DNA of 64,000 bases from Salipiger thiooxidans (GTDB lineage Bacteria > Pseudomonadota > Alphaproteobacteria > Rhodobacterales > Rhodobacteraceae): NCBI RefSeq assembly GCF_900102075.1, contig NZ_FNAV01000019.1, positions 1 to 64,000 of the forward strand. Reading direction: 5' to 3'. The translations under genes were made by a program, and so were the position numbers. Within the stretch, counting starts at the first letter, position 1. Each line of letters begins with the position of its first letter. Positions 26,647-34,651 of the stretch are shown here, one piece after another. The notes under the pieces were generated by a model that made no database searches, was not told where the DNA came from, and worked only from the letters and a program-made list of their open reading frames with translations.

Positions 26647-27269
26647 GTTGCCCCCTCCATTTCTTCTTCCAGCGCGCGGCGAATTTTCGGCACCGCGAAT
26701 TCTCTTGGTTCGTGATAGTCGATCATGGTGACGAACCGCCCAGAGGCTGCGAACAGGAAGACGCTCGCGGTGTGGTTCATCGTGTAATCGCCGCTCCCCG
26801 TCGGCACCCGCTCGTAGGTGGCGCGGAAGCCGTCCGCGACGCGCGCGATCTGCTCTTCCGGTCCCGTCCAGCCACGGATCGCAGGATGGAAGTAGCCGAC
26901 ATATTCGGCCATCGTTTCGACAGTGTCGCGCTCGGGATCGACCGTGATGAAAACCACGTTCATCTCGTCGGCCTCGTCTCCCAGATCGTCGAGCCATCCC
27001 GAAATGTCCGAGAGCGTGGTCGGGCAGACATCGGGACAGTAGGTGAAGCCGAAGAACGCCATCGTCGGGCGACCGATCAGGGTTTCCGGCCCGACCGCGT
27101 TGTCTTCATGATCCGTCAGACGGAAATCCATCTCGGTCAGGGCCACAGGCCGCTGCCCGACAGGAGCGGGAGCACCGGGTCCATCGACCTGCCACCAACC
27201 GACGAAGAGCATCAGGGCGACCGCCCCGACACCAGCCGCGCCGTACCCCAGGATCGCCCGTCGCCGCAT
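26643..27269 (-). CDS. Sco1/SenC-family copper-binding thioredoxin-fold protein, copy 1
   Basis: This 208-residue membrane-anchored protein (MRRRAILGYGAAGVGAVALM) has the Sco copper site FTYCPDVCPTTL and the distant His in MNHTASVFLF. Sco proteins deliver Cu to the CuA site of cytochrome oxidase or act as thiol reductases. It overlaps the PCuAC gene's last base and M23's start, so it is tightly coupled. PCuAC-Sco pairs are a known functional unit. Confidence 0.92.
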   Translation of the reverse strand: MRRRAILGYGAAGVGAVALMLFVGWWQVDGPGAPAPVGQRPVALTEMDFRLTDHEDNAVGPETLIGRPTMAFFGFTYCPDVCPTTLSDISGWLDDLGDEADEMNVVFITVDPERDTVETMAEYVGYFHPAIRGWTGPEEQIARVADGFRATYERVPTGSGDYTMNHTASVFLFAASGRFVTMIDYHEPREFAVPKIRRALEEEMEGAT

Positions 27270-27736
27270 CAGTCCTCTGGCCCCCGCGCGGCGATGCCGA
27301 GGATCGGCACCTCGACCGTCACTTCGCCTCCGTCGTCGAAAAGCAGGGTCAGCGGAAAGGTTTCCCCTTCCGTCATCGGTTCTTGCAGCCGCATCAGCAT
27401 TGCGTGCAGGCCCCCCGGTTCGAGCGCGACGCTCTCGCCCGGGGCGATCGCGATCTCCCCCGCCGGGCTCATGGAACTCACACCTTCGGCATTTGTCTTC
27501 GTCTCGTGGATTTCGGGCATCATCGCGAGCGGTGTTGCAAGGCCGATCAGCGTCACTGGCTCGTCGCCAGTGTTGCGGATCGTCATGTAAGCGGCCCCGG
27601 GACGGTTCATCCCGATGGAGGCGCGGGACCACGCGTTCACGACGACAACATCCTCGGGTCCGGCCAGCGCGGGCACCGAGAGCCCTCCAAGGGTCAAAAG
27701 CGCCGCCAGTGTGCCGGTCAAAGTATGCTTTTTCAT
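27269..27736 (-). CDS. PCu(A)C periplasmic copper chaperone
   Basis: This 155-residue exported protein has leader LTLGGLSVPALA and the DUF461 copper site: MMPEIHETKTNAEGVSSM and, further on, GGLHAMLM, fitting the H-M-X10-M-X21-H-X-M pattern. It binds Cu(I) and passes it to Sco or cytochrome oxidase. It lies directly upstream of sco in the operon. Confidence 0.92.
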   Translation of the reverse strand: MKKHTLTGTLAALLTLGGLSVPALAGPEDVVVVNAWSRASIGMNRPGAAYMTIRNTGDEPVTLIGLATPLAMMPEIHETKTNAEGVSSMSPAGEIAIAPGESVALEPGGLHAMLMRLQEPMTEGETFPLTLLFDDGGEVTVEVPILGIAARGPED

Positions 27737-27759
27737 CGTTCTGATTCTGCCCTTTCCAT

Positions 27760-28419
27760 TCAGCTTTGCGCGGCAGCGACTTCGGCAGCCACCAATCGCC
27801 GCAGTTCTGCCTCTCCGAACGGATCGAGCGGCTTGCCGTTCACGAAGAATGTGGGCGTCTGGCGAATTCCCACGGTCTCGACGTCAGCACGATCCTGGTT
27901 CAGGATCGCCACGACATCGGGTGCCAGCATTTGCGTGCGCGCGGCCTCGGCATCGAGTCCGGCCGTGGCGGCGATCTGAAGGATCAGGCCAGGCTCCGGG
28001 GCACCGTGCGACGCCCATCTCGGCTGTTCCCGCAGAACGGCCTCGAGCACCGGCACGTAAACGTCCTGCATGCGCGCCGCCTCGAGCACGCGGATGGCTT
28101 CCTCGGATGCCGCGCCGTGGAAGGGCGTGTAGCGGATCACGACGCGAACCGCGTCGCCATGTTCCGCCATGATGTCTTTGACGATTGGGTGAAACGCGCG
28201 ACAGGCCTCGCAAGCCGGGTCGAAAAATTCAACGATCGTGACGGGCGCATCCGCAGGCCCGAGGATGGGCGAGTAGGGGCGGATCATCGCGTCCGCAAGT
28301 TCCGGAGCAACAGGCTCGGCTTCGGCCACCGGGCCGGGGCGGTTTGCAAACCAGGTGGCTCCGGCGAAACCGGCGACGCCGAGGGCGAGAACGGACAGGA
28401 TCAGGCCGCGTCGGTTCAT
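27760..28419 (-). CDS. DsbA-family thiol:disulfide interchange protein
   Basis: This 219-residue protein has an N-terminal anchor or leader (LILSVLALGVAGFAGATWF), a thioredoxin fold with FFDPACEACRAFHP (CxxC = CEAC) and the cis-Pro loop QTPTFFVNGKPL. It belongs to the DsbA/DsbG-like group used in periplasmic disulfide formation. Its start overlaps dsbB by 4 bp, indicating a donor-acceptor pair. Within a metal operon it may maintain Cys-rich proteins. Confidence 0.9.
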   Translation of the reverse strand: MNRRGLILSVLALGVAGFAGATWFANRPGPVAEAEPVAPELADAMIRPYSPILGPADAPVTIVEFFDPACEACRAFHPIVKDIMAEHGDAVRVVIRYTPFHGAASEEAIRVLEAARMQDVYVPVLEAVLREQPRWASHGAPEPGLILQIAATAGLDAEAARTQMLAPDVVAILNQDRADVETVGIRQTPTFFVNGKPLDPFGEAELRRLVAAEVAAAQS

Positions 28420-28838
28420 GTTCGTGTGTCCTTCAATGAAAGGGCCGACAGCGCCCCGATCAGCGCGAAGGCGGCGAGCGCCATCAGCGGGATCGGGATG
28501 CCGAAGACCAGTTGGTTGTCATCGGTGCAAGAGGGGCCGGTGGCCGTGCAGGGTTGGATGCGTCCGGGAACAAGACCGACGTACAGCCCCATGTGCCAGA
28601 GGGCGATTGCGCCGCCGCCAAGCGCCAATGCGATGCCGTAGCGCCCCACGCGGCCGTCCCGCCACCAAAGGCCGAGCCCGAGGACAATGGCCAAGGGAAA
28701 CATGAAGGCGCGCTGGAACCAGCACAGCACACAGGGCGTCTGCCCCAGCACCTCGCCGATGAAAAGCACGGCAAGCGAGGCGACAAGCGCGATGATCCAC
28801 GCCAGCCCGAGGGCTGTTTCTCCGGATATGCGGTTCAT
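28416..28838 (-). CDS. dsbB: Disulfide bond formation protein B
   Basis: This 140-residue protein has four membrane helices, the quinone-side CVLC in TPCVLCWFQRAFMFP and a second cysteine pair in QPCTATGPSCTDD. It reoxidises DsbA and passes electrons to quinone. It directly precedes the dsbA-like gene in the same operon. Confidence 0.92.
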   Translation of the reverse strand: MNRISGETALGLAWIIALVASLAVLFIGEVLGQTPCVLCWFQRAFMFPLAIVLGLGLWWRDGRVGRYGIALALGGGAIALWHMGLYVGLVPGRIQPCTATGPSCTDDNQLVFGIPIPLMALAAFALIGALSALSLKDTRT

Positions 28839-28843
28839 GTCGA

Positions 28844-29446
28844 TCAGATCCTCTCTTCCAGATCGGCGAGAATCTCTTCGGCCGGGGTGCCGTAGGGCCA
28901 GGAGTCGGCAAAGCCCGCGTCGGGATCGAAGAGGAACAGATGCGACGTGTGGCCCATCGTGTAACCATCCGGCGCCGCAGCCTCTTCGACGCGTTCAAAG
29001 AAGATCGGAAACGTCTCGGATGTGGCGGCGATTTGTTCCGGCGTGCCCGTCAGCCCGATGATGCCCGCATCGAACAGCGGGACGTATTCGGCGAGTGCGG
29101 CGGGCGTGTCCCGTTCGGGGTCGATTGTTATGAAAATCGGCTGGACCTTGGCGGCATCGTCGCCCAGACCGTCCATCACCGCCGCGACCTCTGACAGGGT
29201 CGTCGGGCAGACGTCGGGACAGTTGGTGAAGCCGAAAAACACCAGCATCCAGCGCCCCGCAAAGTCCTCCTCGGTTCGAACCATACCCTGGTGGTCCGTT
29301 AGTTCGAATTTAGCGAAAAAAGGCGGTTCGGCGTCGGTTCGGGCGCGGTCGGCACGATAGTCGGACCAGAGCAAAAGCCATACGAAGGCAAGCGCTGCCA
29401 CGCCTGCCAAAACCCAAAGAAACTTCTGTGCCGATGTAAGGGACAA
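28844..29446 (-). CDS. Sco1/SenC-family protein, copy 2
   Basis: This 200-residue protein has an N-terminal anchor (FLWVLAGVAALAFVWLLLW), the site FTNCPDVCPTTL, and His in MGHTSHLFLF. It is the first gene of the long minus-strand operon (29446 to 21961), whose genes mostly overlap or lie within a few bases. The promoter at 29482-29512 is 36 bp upstream. It resembles the Sco protein at 26643 and may be a duplicate with a different partner. Confidence 0.92.
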   Translation of the reverse strand: MSLTSAQKFLWVLAGVAALAFVWLLLWSDYRADRARTDAEPPFFAKFELTDHQGMVRTEEDFAGRWMLVFFGFTNCPDVCPTTLSEVAAVMDGLGDDAAKVQPIFITIDPERDTPAALAEYVPLFDAGIIGLTGTPEQIAATSETFPIFFERVEEAAAPDGYTMGHTSHLFLFDPDAGFADSWPYGTPAEEILADLEERI

Positions 29447-29481
29447 TCCTGTTCGCCTGTTTTTGATTCTTATTGCATGTG

Positions 29482-29512
29482 CGGATACATCCTCTAGCCG
29501 CTAGAGGTTCAA
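29482..29512 (-). promoter_or_regulatory. MerR-type promoter of CadR/PbrR class for the sco-dsb-lspA-lnt operon
   Basis: On the minus strand TTGAAC (29512-29507) and TATCCG (29487-29482) enclose a 19-bp spacer with the perfect palindrome CTCTAGCCGCTAGAG (29492-29506). It is the best-formed of the four boxes of this class and lies in the region divergent from the CadR-like gene, so it can serve both. Confidence 0.82.
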
Positions 29513-29617
29513 GCACGAAATCATGGTATAGCTTGAACTCACGCGTCTGTGAATCCGACACTTGTTTATTCCGACGGCAAAACCTACACAAACTGTATCT
29601 TTTTCATGGAGGCTAAA

Positions 29618-30034
29618 ATGCTCACGATCGGTAATCTGTCAAAGAAGACTGGCACAAAAGTGCAGACCATCCGGTACTACGAACAGATCGGACTCATGCC
29701 CGAACCTGGCAGAACCGAAGGCGGACAGAGGCGCTACGACAATGCACAGCTCGACCGACTGTCCTTCATCCGCCATTCGCGGCAACTTGGTTTCTCGCTC
29801 GATGCGATCCGCGAGCTGCTCGACCTCAGCGACCATCCCAACCGCCCCTGCGACGAGGCAGATGCCATCGCGCGTCGCCAGCTCAAACAGGTGGAGCAGC
29901 GCATGGCCCGCCTGAAGGCGCTGCGCACGGAACTGAAACGGATGGTCCACGAGTGCAGCGGCGGGCGGACCGCGGATTGCCGGGTGCTCGAAGTGCTGCG
30001 AGACCATTCGGAATGCTTGACCGAGCACGAGTAA
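29618..30034 (+). CDS. MerR-family regulator, CadR/PbrR/ZntR-like
   Basis: This 138-residue protein has the winged helix MLTIGNLSKKTGTKVQTIRYYE at the start and a long dimer helix. The metal-binding cysteines are in NRPCDEADAIA (about Cys77), and in the C-terminal loop ECSGGRTADCRVLEVL, matching the CadR/PbrR/ZntR pattern for divalent ions rather than the CueR pattern. The ATG at 29618 has GGAGG five bases upstream. It probably controls the four CTCTAG-type boxes at 17803, 18987, 29482 and 30758. Confidence 0.9.
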   Translation: MLTIGNLSKKTGTKVQTIRYYEQIGLMPEPGRTEGGQRRYDNAQLDRLSFIRHSRQLGFSLDAIRELLDLSDHPNRPCDEADAIARRQLKQVEQRMARLKALRTELKRMVHECSGGRTADCRVLEVLRDHSECLTEHE

Positions 30035-30128
30035 ATCGGGGCCTGAAGGAATTCAGCCAACATTCCGGCTGGAACGCAAATCAGCCGTGGAAGTTATTGT
30101 GTCGTACAACACAGGCTGGAACCACAAA

Positions 30129-30728
30129 ATGGCCGCTAGACAAGATTCAATGGAGAGACGAACACTTTGGATCGTTCTAGCGCTCAATATCGGTTTGGCT
30201 GTGGCCTTTTTCGCAACAGGCGCCTTCGGCGACTCAAGTGCCCTGATCGCCAACGGGCTCGATAACCTCTCCGACAGCTTCGTCTACGCGATCAGCCTTT
30301 TCGCTTTGTCCCGATCCGACAAATGGAAACGCGGGGCGGCGAACATCTCCGGTGGGCTGCTGATCCTGTTCGCTGCAGGCATCCTCTACGATGCGTGGCG
30401 CCGCTACATCGGCGGGTCAGATCCGCTCGGGACGATCATGATCGCCATGGCCCTGATTGCGGCGGCCATCAACGCAGTCTGCGTCTGGCTGCTCGCTAAG
30501 CTCAAAAATCCGGACGTCAACATCCGCGCGGCCAACACCTTCAGTTACAACGATTTCGCCGCGAACCTCGGAATCGTCTTGGCTGGCGGCCTCGTCGCCT
30601 GGCTGGGAACCAACTGGCCGGACCTCTTCGTCGGCGTGATTGTCGCCGGGATCGCGGCCTGGGGAGGTATCGACATCCTGCGCGACGCACATGGCGAACA
30701 CCACAAAGCGGTTCACACGGACAAATAG
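30129..30728 (+). CDS. Short cation diffusion facilitator (CDF) family transporter
   Basis: About 199 residues with five to six helices. The second helix carries SALIANGLDNLSDSF, the CDF metal site with Asp residues, and the fifth NTFSYNDFAANLG, where the usual HxxxD is replaced. There is no cytosolic C-terminal domain, so it is shorter than CzcD. Starts at 30087, 30129 and 30150 are possible, and I chose the ATG at 30129. It follows the CadR-like gene and may be co-transcribed with it. Confidence 0.8.
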   Translation: MAARQDSMERRTLWIVLALNIGLAVAFFATGAFGDSSALIANGLDNLSDSFVYAISLFALSRSDKWKRGAANISGGLLILFAAGILYDAWRRYIGGSDPLGTIMIAMALIAAAINAVCVWLLAKLKNPDVNIRAANTFSYNDFAANLGIVLAGGLVAWLGTNWPDLFVGVIVAGIAAWGGIDILRDAHGEHHKAVHTDK

Positions 30729-30757
30729 TTGAGGGAGATTCTTTCTGAAGGAAAGGG

Positions 30758-30788
30758 TTGAAGCTACAGTAACTATAGCAATTAGGCT
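30758..30788 (+). promoter_or_regulatory. MerR-type promoter of CadR/PbrR class before the transglutaminase-CDF pair
   Basis: TTGAAG (30758-30763) and TAGGCT (30783-30788) enclose a 19-bp spacer with CTACAGTAACTATAG, nearly the PbrR operator core. The transglutaminase start is 31 bp downstream. Confidence 0.7.
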
Positions 30789-30818
30789 TGTTGCAAGACG
30801 ATTCGAGGAGCGACTCCG

Positions 30819-31580
30819 TTGCAGATGACCGACCCCCAACTTGCACCCACCAAACTACTGGATTTTGATGCCGCGCCTCTTGCGCATCTAATTGAGACCC
30901 GCAGCTGGCGCGCCTTATCCGAATACGAACGGATCGGAGCAGTCTATGATTTCGTTCGGAATGAAATTGCGTTCGGATACAATCGAGCTGACGATATCCC
31001 CGCATCCGAGGTGCTTTCCGACGGCTACGGGCAGTGCAATACCAAAGGCACGCTCTTGATGGCGCTGCTGCGTGGTATCGGCATTCGTTGCCGGTTGCAT
31101 GGCTTCACGATCCACAAAGGCTTGCAGCGCGGTGTTGTCCCAGAGTTGGTGTATCCGCTTGCTCCGCGGGAAATTCTCCACTCATGGGTTGAGATCGAAT
31201 ATCAAGGGGCCTGGATCAACCTTGAAGGCTTCATCCTGGATGACGCTTTCTTAAAAGTCCTTCAAACGTCTTTCTCGAACACAGACAGTCTCTGCGGTTA
31301 TGGCGCGGGCACGGATTGCCTTGGCGCGCCTCCCGTCACCTGGAACGGAGAAGATACCTACATTCAGAAAACCGGCATTGTGCAAGATTTTGGCGTGTAC
31401 GATTCGCCGGACGCCTTCTATTTGTCCCATGAGCAATCCTTTGGATGGCTGCGTAGCGCCCTTTACCGTCATATCATACGCCACTGGATGAATGCGCGCG
31501 TACGTGGTTTCCGCAGCGGCCGCCTGAAGACTGACCGACGCGCGACACACGCGCACGCGGAGCCTGCCAATGCCACATGA
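30819..31580 (+). CDS. Transglutaminase-like cysteine peptidase-fold protein
   Basis: This 253-residue protein has a transglutaminase-core triad: Cys in DGYGQCNTKGTLLMALLR, His in ILHSWVEIEY and Asp in LEGFILDD. No signal peptide is seen, so it is probably cytoplasmic. The TTG at 30819 has GAGGAG 8 bases upstream; the ATG at 30825 is an alternative. The 3' end overlaps the CDF gene by 11 bp, so the two are coupled. Its substrate is unknown. Its place behind a CadR-class promoter suggests that it acts on a metal-stress target. Confidence 0.8.
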   Translation: MQMTDPQLAPTKLLDFDAAPLAHLIETRSWRALSEYERIGAVYDFVRNEIAFGYNRADDIPASEVLSDGYGQCNTKGTLLMALLRGIGIRCRLHGFTIHKGLQRGVVPELVYPLAPREILHSWVEIEYQGAWINLEGFILDDAFLKVLQTSFSNTDSLCGYGAGTDCLGAPPVTWNGEDTYIQKTGIVQDFGVYDSPDAFYLSHEQSFGWLRSALYRHIIRHWMNARVRGFRSGRLKTDRRATHAHAEPANAT

Positions 31581-32526
31581 CCACGGGCACGCGCATATCG
31601 ATCCGAATTCTGGGGACCGGCGGGTTGCCATCGCCATCTGGGCAAACGGGCTACTTACCGTTGCGCAAGTCGTCGGGGGCATATTCTCGGGCAGTCTGGC
31701 ACTGATCGCCGATGCGCTGCACAACTTTTCCGATATGGCCTCGCTTGTCATTGCCTTCGCCGCACGCAAGATCGCGCGCCGCCCGGCCGATGAGCGCATG
31801 ACCTTCGGCTATGGCCGGGTCGAAATCGTCGCGGCCCTGATTAACTACACCACCCTCATCGTGATCGGCTTCTATCTGATCTACGAAGGTGGCATGCGCA
31901 TGATTGATCCACCCGAAGTCATGGGGTGGACCGTCGTCATTCTCGGTGGAATTGCGCTTGTGGTCGACACGCTGACCGCAATGCTGACCTATTCGATGCA
32001 GAAGGGGAGCGTGAACATCCGCGCGCTTTTCCTGCATAACCTGTCGGACGCGCTTGCTTCAGTCGCGGTTATCGTCGGTGGGTCGCTGATCATCCTTTAC
32101 GACATGCGTTGGGTCGATCCTGCCATCACCATCGGCATCGCCATCTACATCCTGTATCTGTCTTTCACTGAAATAGGCGGCCCAATCCGAACCCTGATGC
32201 TCGGGAGCCCGCCGGACATCGACAACGAGGCCGTCGTCGAAGCGATGCGGAAAGTCGAAGGCGTCGCCGACGTCCACCACGTCCATCTCTGGCAAATGCA
32301 AGAGCACGAGGCTGCGCTCGACTGCCATGTCGTCGTGGCAGCCGAGGGGTGGTCGAAGATTGAAGAGATCAAGAGCGCGATTAAGAAGCGGCTGAAGGGA
32401 GAATTCGGCATCAGCCATTCCAGCCTCGAATTCGAGCACGAGGATCGCGCTCATCAGAACGCCGATCTCTATGGTCACGGTAATTCGAGAGATGGGGAGG
32501 AAACTCATACTCACGAAAAAAGCTGA
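31570..32526 (+). CDS. CDF-family zinc/cadmium exporter (CzcD/ZitB-like)
   Basis: This 318-residue protein has a His-rich N-terminus (HDHGHAH), six membrane helices with metal sites DALHNFSD (TM2) and HNLSDALAS (TM5), and a cytosolic domain with VHHVHLWQM and a His-rich tail. These are CzcD/ZitB features and imply proton-coupled export of Zn, Cd or Co. It is translationally linked to the transglutaminase gene and is the last gene of the divalent-metal half of the island. Confidence 0.93.
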   Translation: MPHDHGHAHIDPNSGDRRVAIAIWANGLLTVAQVVGGIFSGSLALIADALHNFSDMASLVIAFAARKIARRPADERMTFGYGRVEIVAALINYTTLIVIGFYLIYEGGMRMIDPPEVMGWTVVILGGIALVVDTLTAMLTYSMQKGSVNIRALFLHNLSDALASVAVIVGGSLIILYDMRWVDPAITIGIAIYILYLSFTEIGGPIRTLMLGSPPDIDNEAVVEAMRKVEGVADVHHVHLWQMQEHEAALDCHVVVAAEGWSKIEEIKSAIKKRLKGEFGISHSSLEFEHEDRAHQNADLYGHGNSRDGEETHTHEKS

Positions 32527-32691
32527 CCGAGCATGAGGACATCATTACCTCATTTGCGACGGCAAGTTGACGTCGACCAACGTCAAGTGGACTGATGAAC
32601 CTTTGCATGAGCAACTGGCTGCGAAGGGCAGTAACGAAGGTCTGAGGCGGATACACTACAGGGGTATCACGTCCAAGTTACAGAATGTCAC

Positions 32692-32722
32692 TTGACCTCC
32701 CCTTGCTGGAAGGTTGTAGCAG
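32692..32722 (+). promoter_or_regulatory. CueR-like promoter before the copper oxidase operon
   Basis: TTGACC (32692-32697) is followed by a 19-bp spacer containing TCCCCTTGCTGGAAGG, close to the classic CueR operator, and TAGCAG (32717-32722). It is the first copper-type box and marks the change from the divalent-metal to the copper regulon. Confidence 0.78.
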
Positions 32723-32729
32723 TAACTGT

Positions 32730-33089
32730 ATGACCTGCGTTTTTCGCCTTGTTTTGATTCTCATGCTGACCTTCGGTGCAGTGACTGCGCCGGATATGTC
32801 GTCGGCCAGTATGTCAATCACGGCTATGGCGCAGATGGAACCCACCGAAAGCGCGGATGGCCGTTGCGGCGGGTGCGATCCCACCGGATTTGCTGAGGGC
32901 ACTGCCTGTGAAGGTGGGTGTCCTGTTCCTTGCGGCCCCAGCGGTACTTCTGGCCTCCTTGCCAAGATGCCGTCAGCGCGGCTCACGAGGCCTTTTGGTA
33001 CTGCCGTCCGGGGTGCCGAACCTCTGATCTCACTCGGCACGAATCCGTCGCTTGATCCATTCCCTCCCAAACTGCCTCTCGGAACCTGA
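32730..33089 (+). CDS. Small exported Cys/Met-rich protein, unknown function
   Basis: This 119-residue protein begins at an ATG just after the CueR-like promoter; an upstream ATG at 32685 would precede the promoter and is rejected. The leader VFRLVLILMLTFGAVTAPDM is followed by a Met-rich stretch and RCGGCDPTGF...CEGGCPVPCG, with six cysteines in a short span. I do not recognise a named family. First position in the copper operon and the Cys pairs suggest periplasmic copper binding. A hairpin follows the stop. Confidence 0.6.
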   Translation: MTCVFRLVLILMLTFGAVTAPDMSSASMSITAMAQMEPTESADGRCGGCDPTGFAEGTACEGGCPVPCGPSGTSGLLAKMPSARLTRPFGTAVRGAEPLISLGTNPSLDPFPPKLPLGT

Positions 33090-33093
33090 AACC

Positions 33094-33114
33094 GGCCTCG
33101 CCTGCTGCGAGGCC
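33094..33114 (+). terminator. Strong hairpin after the Cys-rich gene
   Basis: GGCCTCGC, loop CTGCT, GCGAGGCC: an 8-bp perfect stem followed by TGATTGTT. The downstream tract is only partly T-rich, so it may be an attenuator rather than a full terminator before the oxidase gene. Confidence 0.5.
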
Positions 33115-33173
33115 TGATTGTTGCCTTGGCCGAAGCTGGCTGAGTGCGACCTTTTCAGATCAAGGCCGTTGCG

Positions 33174-34613
33174 ATGATCCTCCACAGACCGATTTCACGA
33201 AGGCACGTGCTTCGCACAGGTGCCGCATTCACAGCCCTATCCGCTCTGTCACCTGCACAAATGGCGATGGCCGATCCAACTGGGGACCCATTCGTCCTAC
33301 GCGCGGCATCCGGACAGGCCGCCCTGCGCCCGTCACCATACGGCCCGACTAATGTCTGGAGCTATAATGGATCCGTCCCCGGCCCTAAAATCCGAGTACG
33401 CCAGGGCGACCGACTCCGCGTTCTGGCTCAGAATGGATTGGATGAAGGAACCACAATCCACTGGCATGGCATCCGCACGCCCAATGCGATGGACGGAGTG
33501 CCGTTCCTTACACAGGATCCGATCCCGGTTGATGGCGATTTTCTCTACGAGTTCGATGCGCTGGATGCGGGCACGTTCTGGTACCATCCGCACCAGCGCA
33601 GTTCGGAACAGGTTGGACGCGGCCTTTACGGGCCGCTGATTGTCGAGGAAGCGGACCCGATCCGCGTGGATCGTGACCTGACTTGGATGCTGGACGACTG
33701 GCGCATGACCCGGCACGGACAGATTGCGGGTGACTTCGGCAGCCGCCACGACGCCATGCACGGCGGTCGTATCGGCAATTCCGTGACCATCAACGGTCAG
33801 ATACCCGAACGCATCGCGGTGCGATCCGGCGAACGCATCCGCTTGCGGCTAGTCAACGCGGCGAACGCGCGGATATTCGGGCTGGATTTCGGGGGTCTTA
33901 CTCCGGTCGTGGTCGCGCTGGACGGTCAACCCGTGACGCCCCATGCCCCTGACGGCGGGGTCGTGGTGATCGGCCCGGCGATGCGTGTCGATTTGGTCAT
34001 CGACTTGACCGGCAAGCCCGGAGATGCCGTAACCGTCATCGATGCCTTCTACGAGGGACTTGAATACCGTCTGGTCGATCTCGCCTACGGGCCGGACAGG
34101 TTGCGGGACACGGTGCCGGATTGGTCGATGGATCTGCCCCCCAACCCGTTGGCCGAACCGGACATGGCGTCGGCCGCGCGGCATCAGATCGTCTTCAACG
34201 GCGGAATGATGGGGCAGATGATGATGGGCGGCGGCATGGGGTCGATGATGGACCAGATGCGCGAGGGCAACATGTGGTTCATCAATGGAGAAGCCGCAAC
34301 GGGTCATATGATGGACCCCTTGCTGGTCCTGCCGCAGGGCACGTCGCACGTGTTCGAGATGGATAATCGCACCGCCTGGCACCATCCGATCCATTTTCAT
34401 GGGCATTCGTTCCGTGTGATCGCCCGCAACGGACAACCGACTCGGTATCGCGAATGGCAGGACACCGTCCTGATGGCACCCGAAGAACGGGTCGATATTG
34501 CCTTCGCCGCGGACAATCCCGGTGATTGGATGTTCCATTGCCACATTCTGGAACACCAGGCGGCAGGCATGATGGGCGTCATCCGCATCAATCCCGGCAC
34601 GACCAAAATTTGA
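33174..34613 (+). CDS. Periplasmic multicopper oxidase (CopA/CueO-like), Tat-exported
   Basis: The ~479-residue protein has a twin-arginine leader (SRRHVLRTGAAFTALSALSP) and three cupredoxin domains. All four copper motifs are present: TIHWHGIRT (about residue 95), FWYHPHQRS (about 138), HHPIHFHGHSF (about 405) and MFHCHILEHQAAGMM (about 455). A Met-rich loop (MMGQMMMGGGMGSMMDQM) probably binds Cu(I) near the type 1 site. It would oxidise Cu(I) to Cu(II). A GTG at 33144 is an alternative start. The truncated gene at 13686 is its paralogue. Confidence 0.92.
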   Translation: MILHRPISRRHVLRTGAAFTALSALSPAQMAMADPTGDPFVLRAASGQAALRPSPYGPTNVWSYNGSVPGPKIRVRQGDRLRVLAQNGLDEGTTIHWHGIRTPNAMDGVPFLTQDPIPVDGDFLYEFDALDAGTFWYHPHQRSSEQVGRGLYGPLIVEEADPIRVDRDLTWMLDDWRMTRHGQIAGDFGSRHDAMHGGRIGNSVTINGQIPERIAVRSGERIRLRLVNAANARIFGLDFGGLTPVVVALDGQPVTPHAPDGGVVVIGPAMRVDLVIDLTGKPGDAVTVIDAFYEGLEYRLVDLAYGPDRLRDTVPDWSMDLPPNPLAEPDMASAARHQIVFNGGMMGQMMMGGGMGSMMDQMREGNMWFINGEAATGHMMDPLLVLPQGTSHVFEMDNRTAWHHPIHFHGHSFRVIARNGQPTRYREWQDTVLMAPEERVDIAFAADNPGDWMFHCHILEHQAAGMMGVIRINPGTTKI

Positions 34614-34651
34614 AATCTCACAACCCAATGGCCACGGAAAGGAATGAACCG

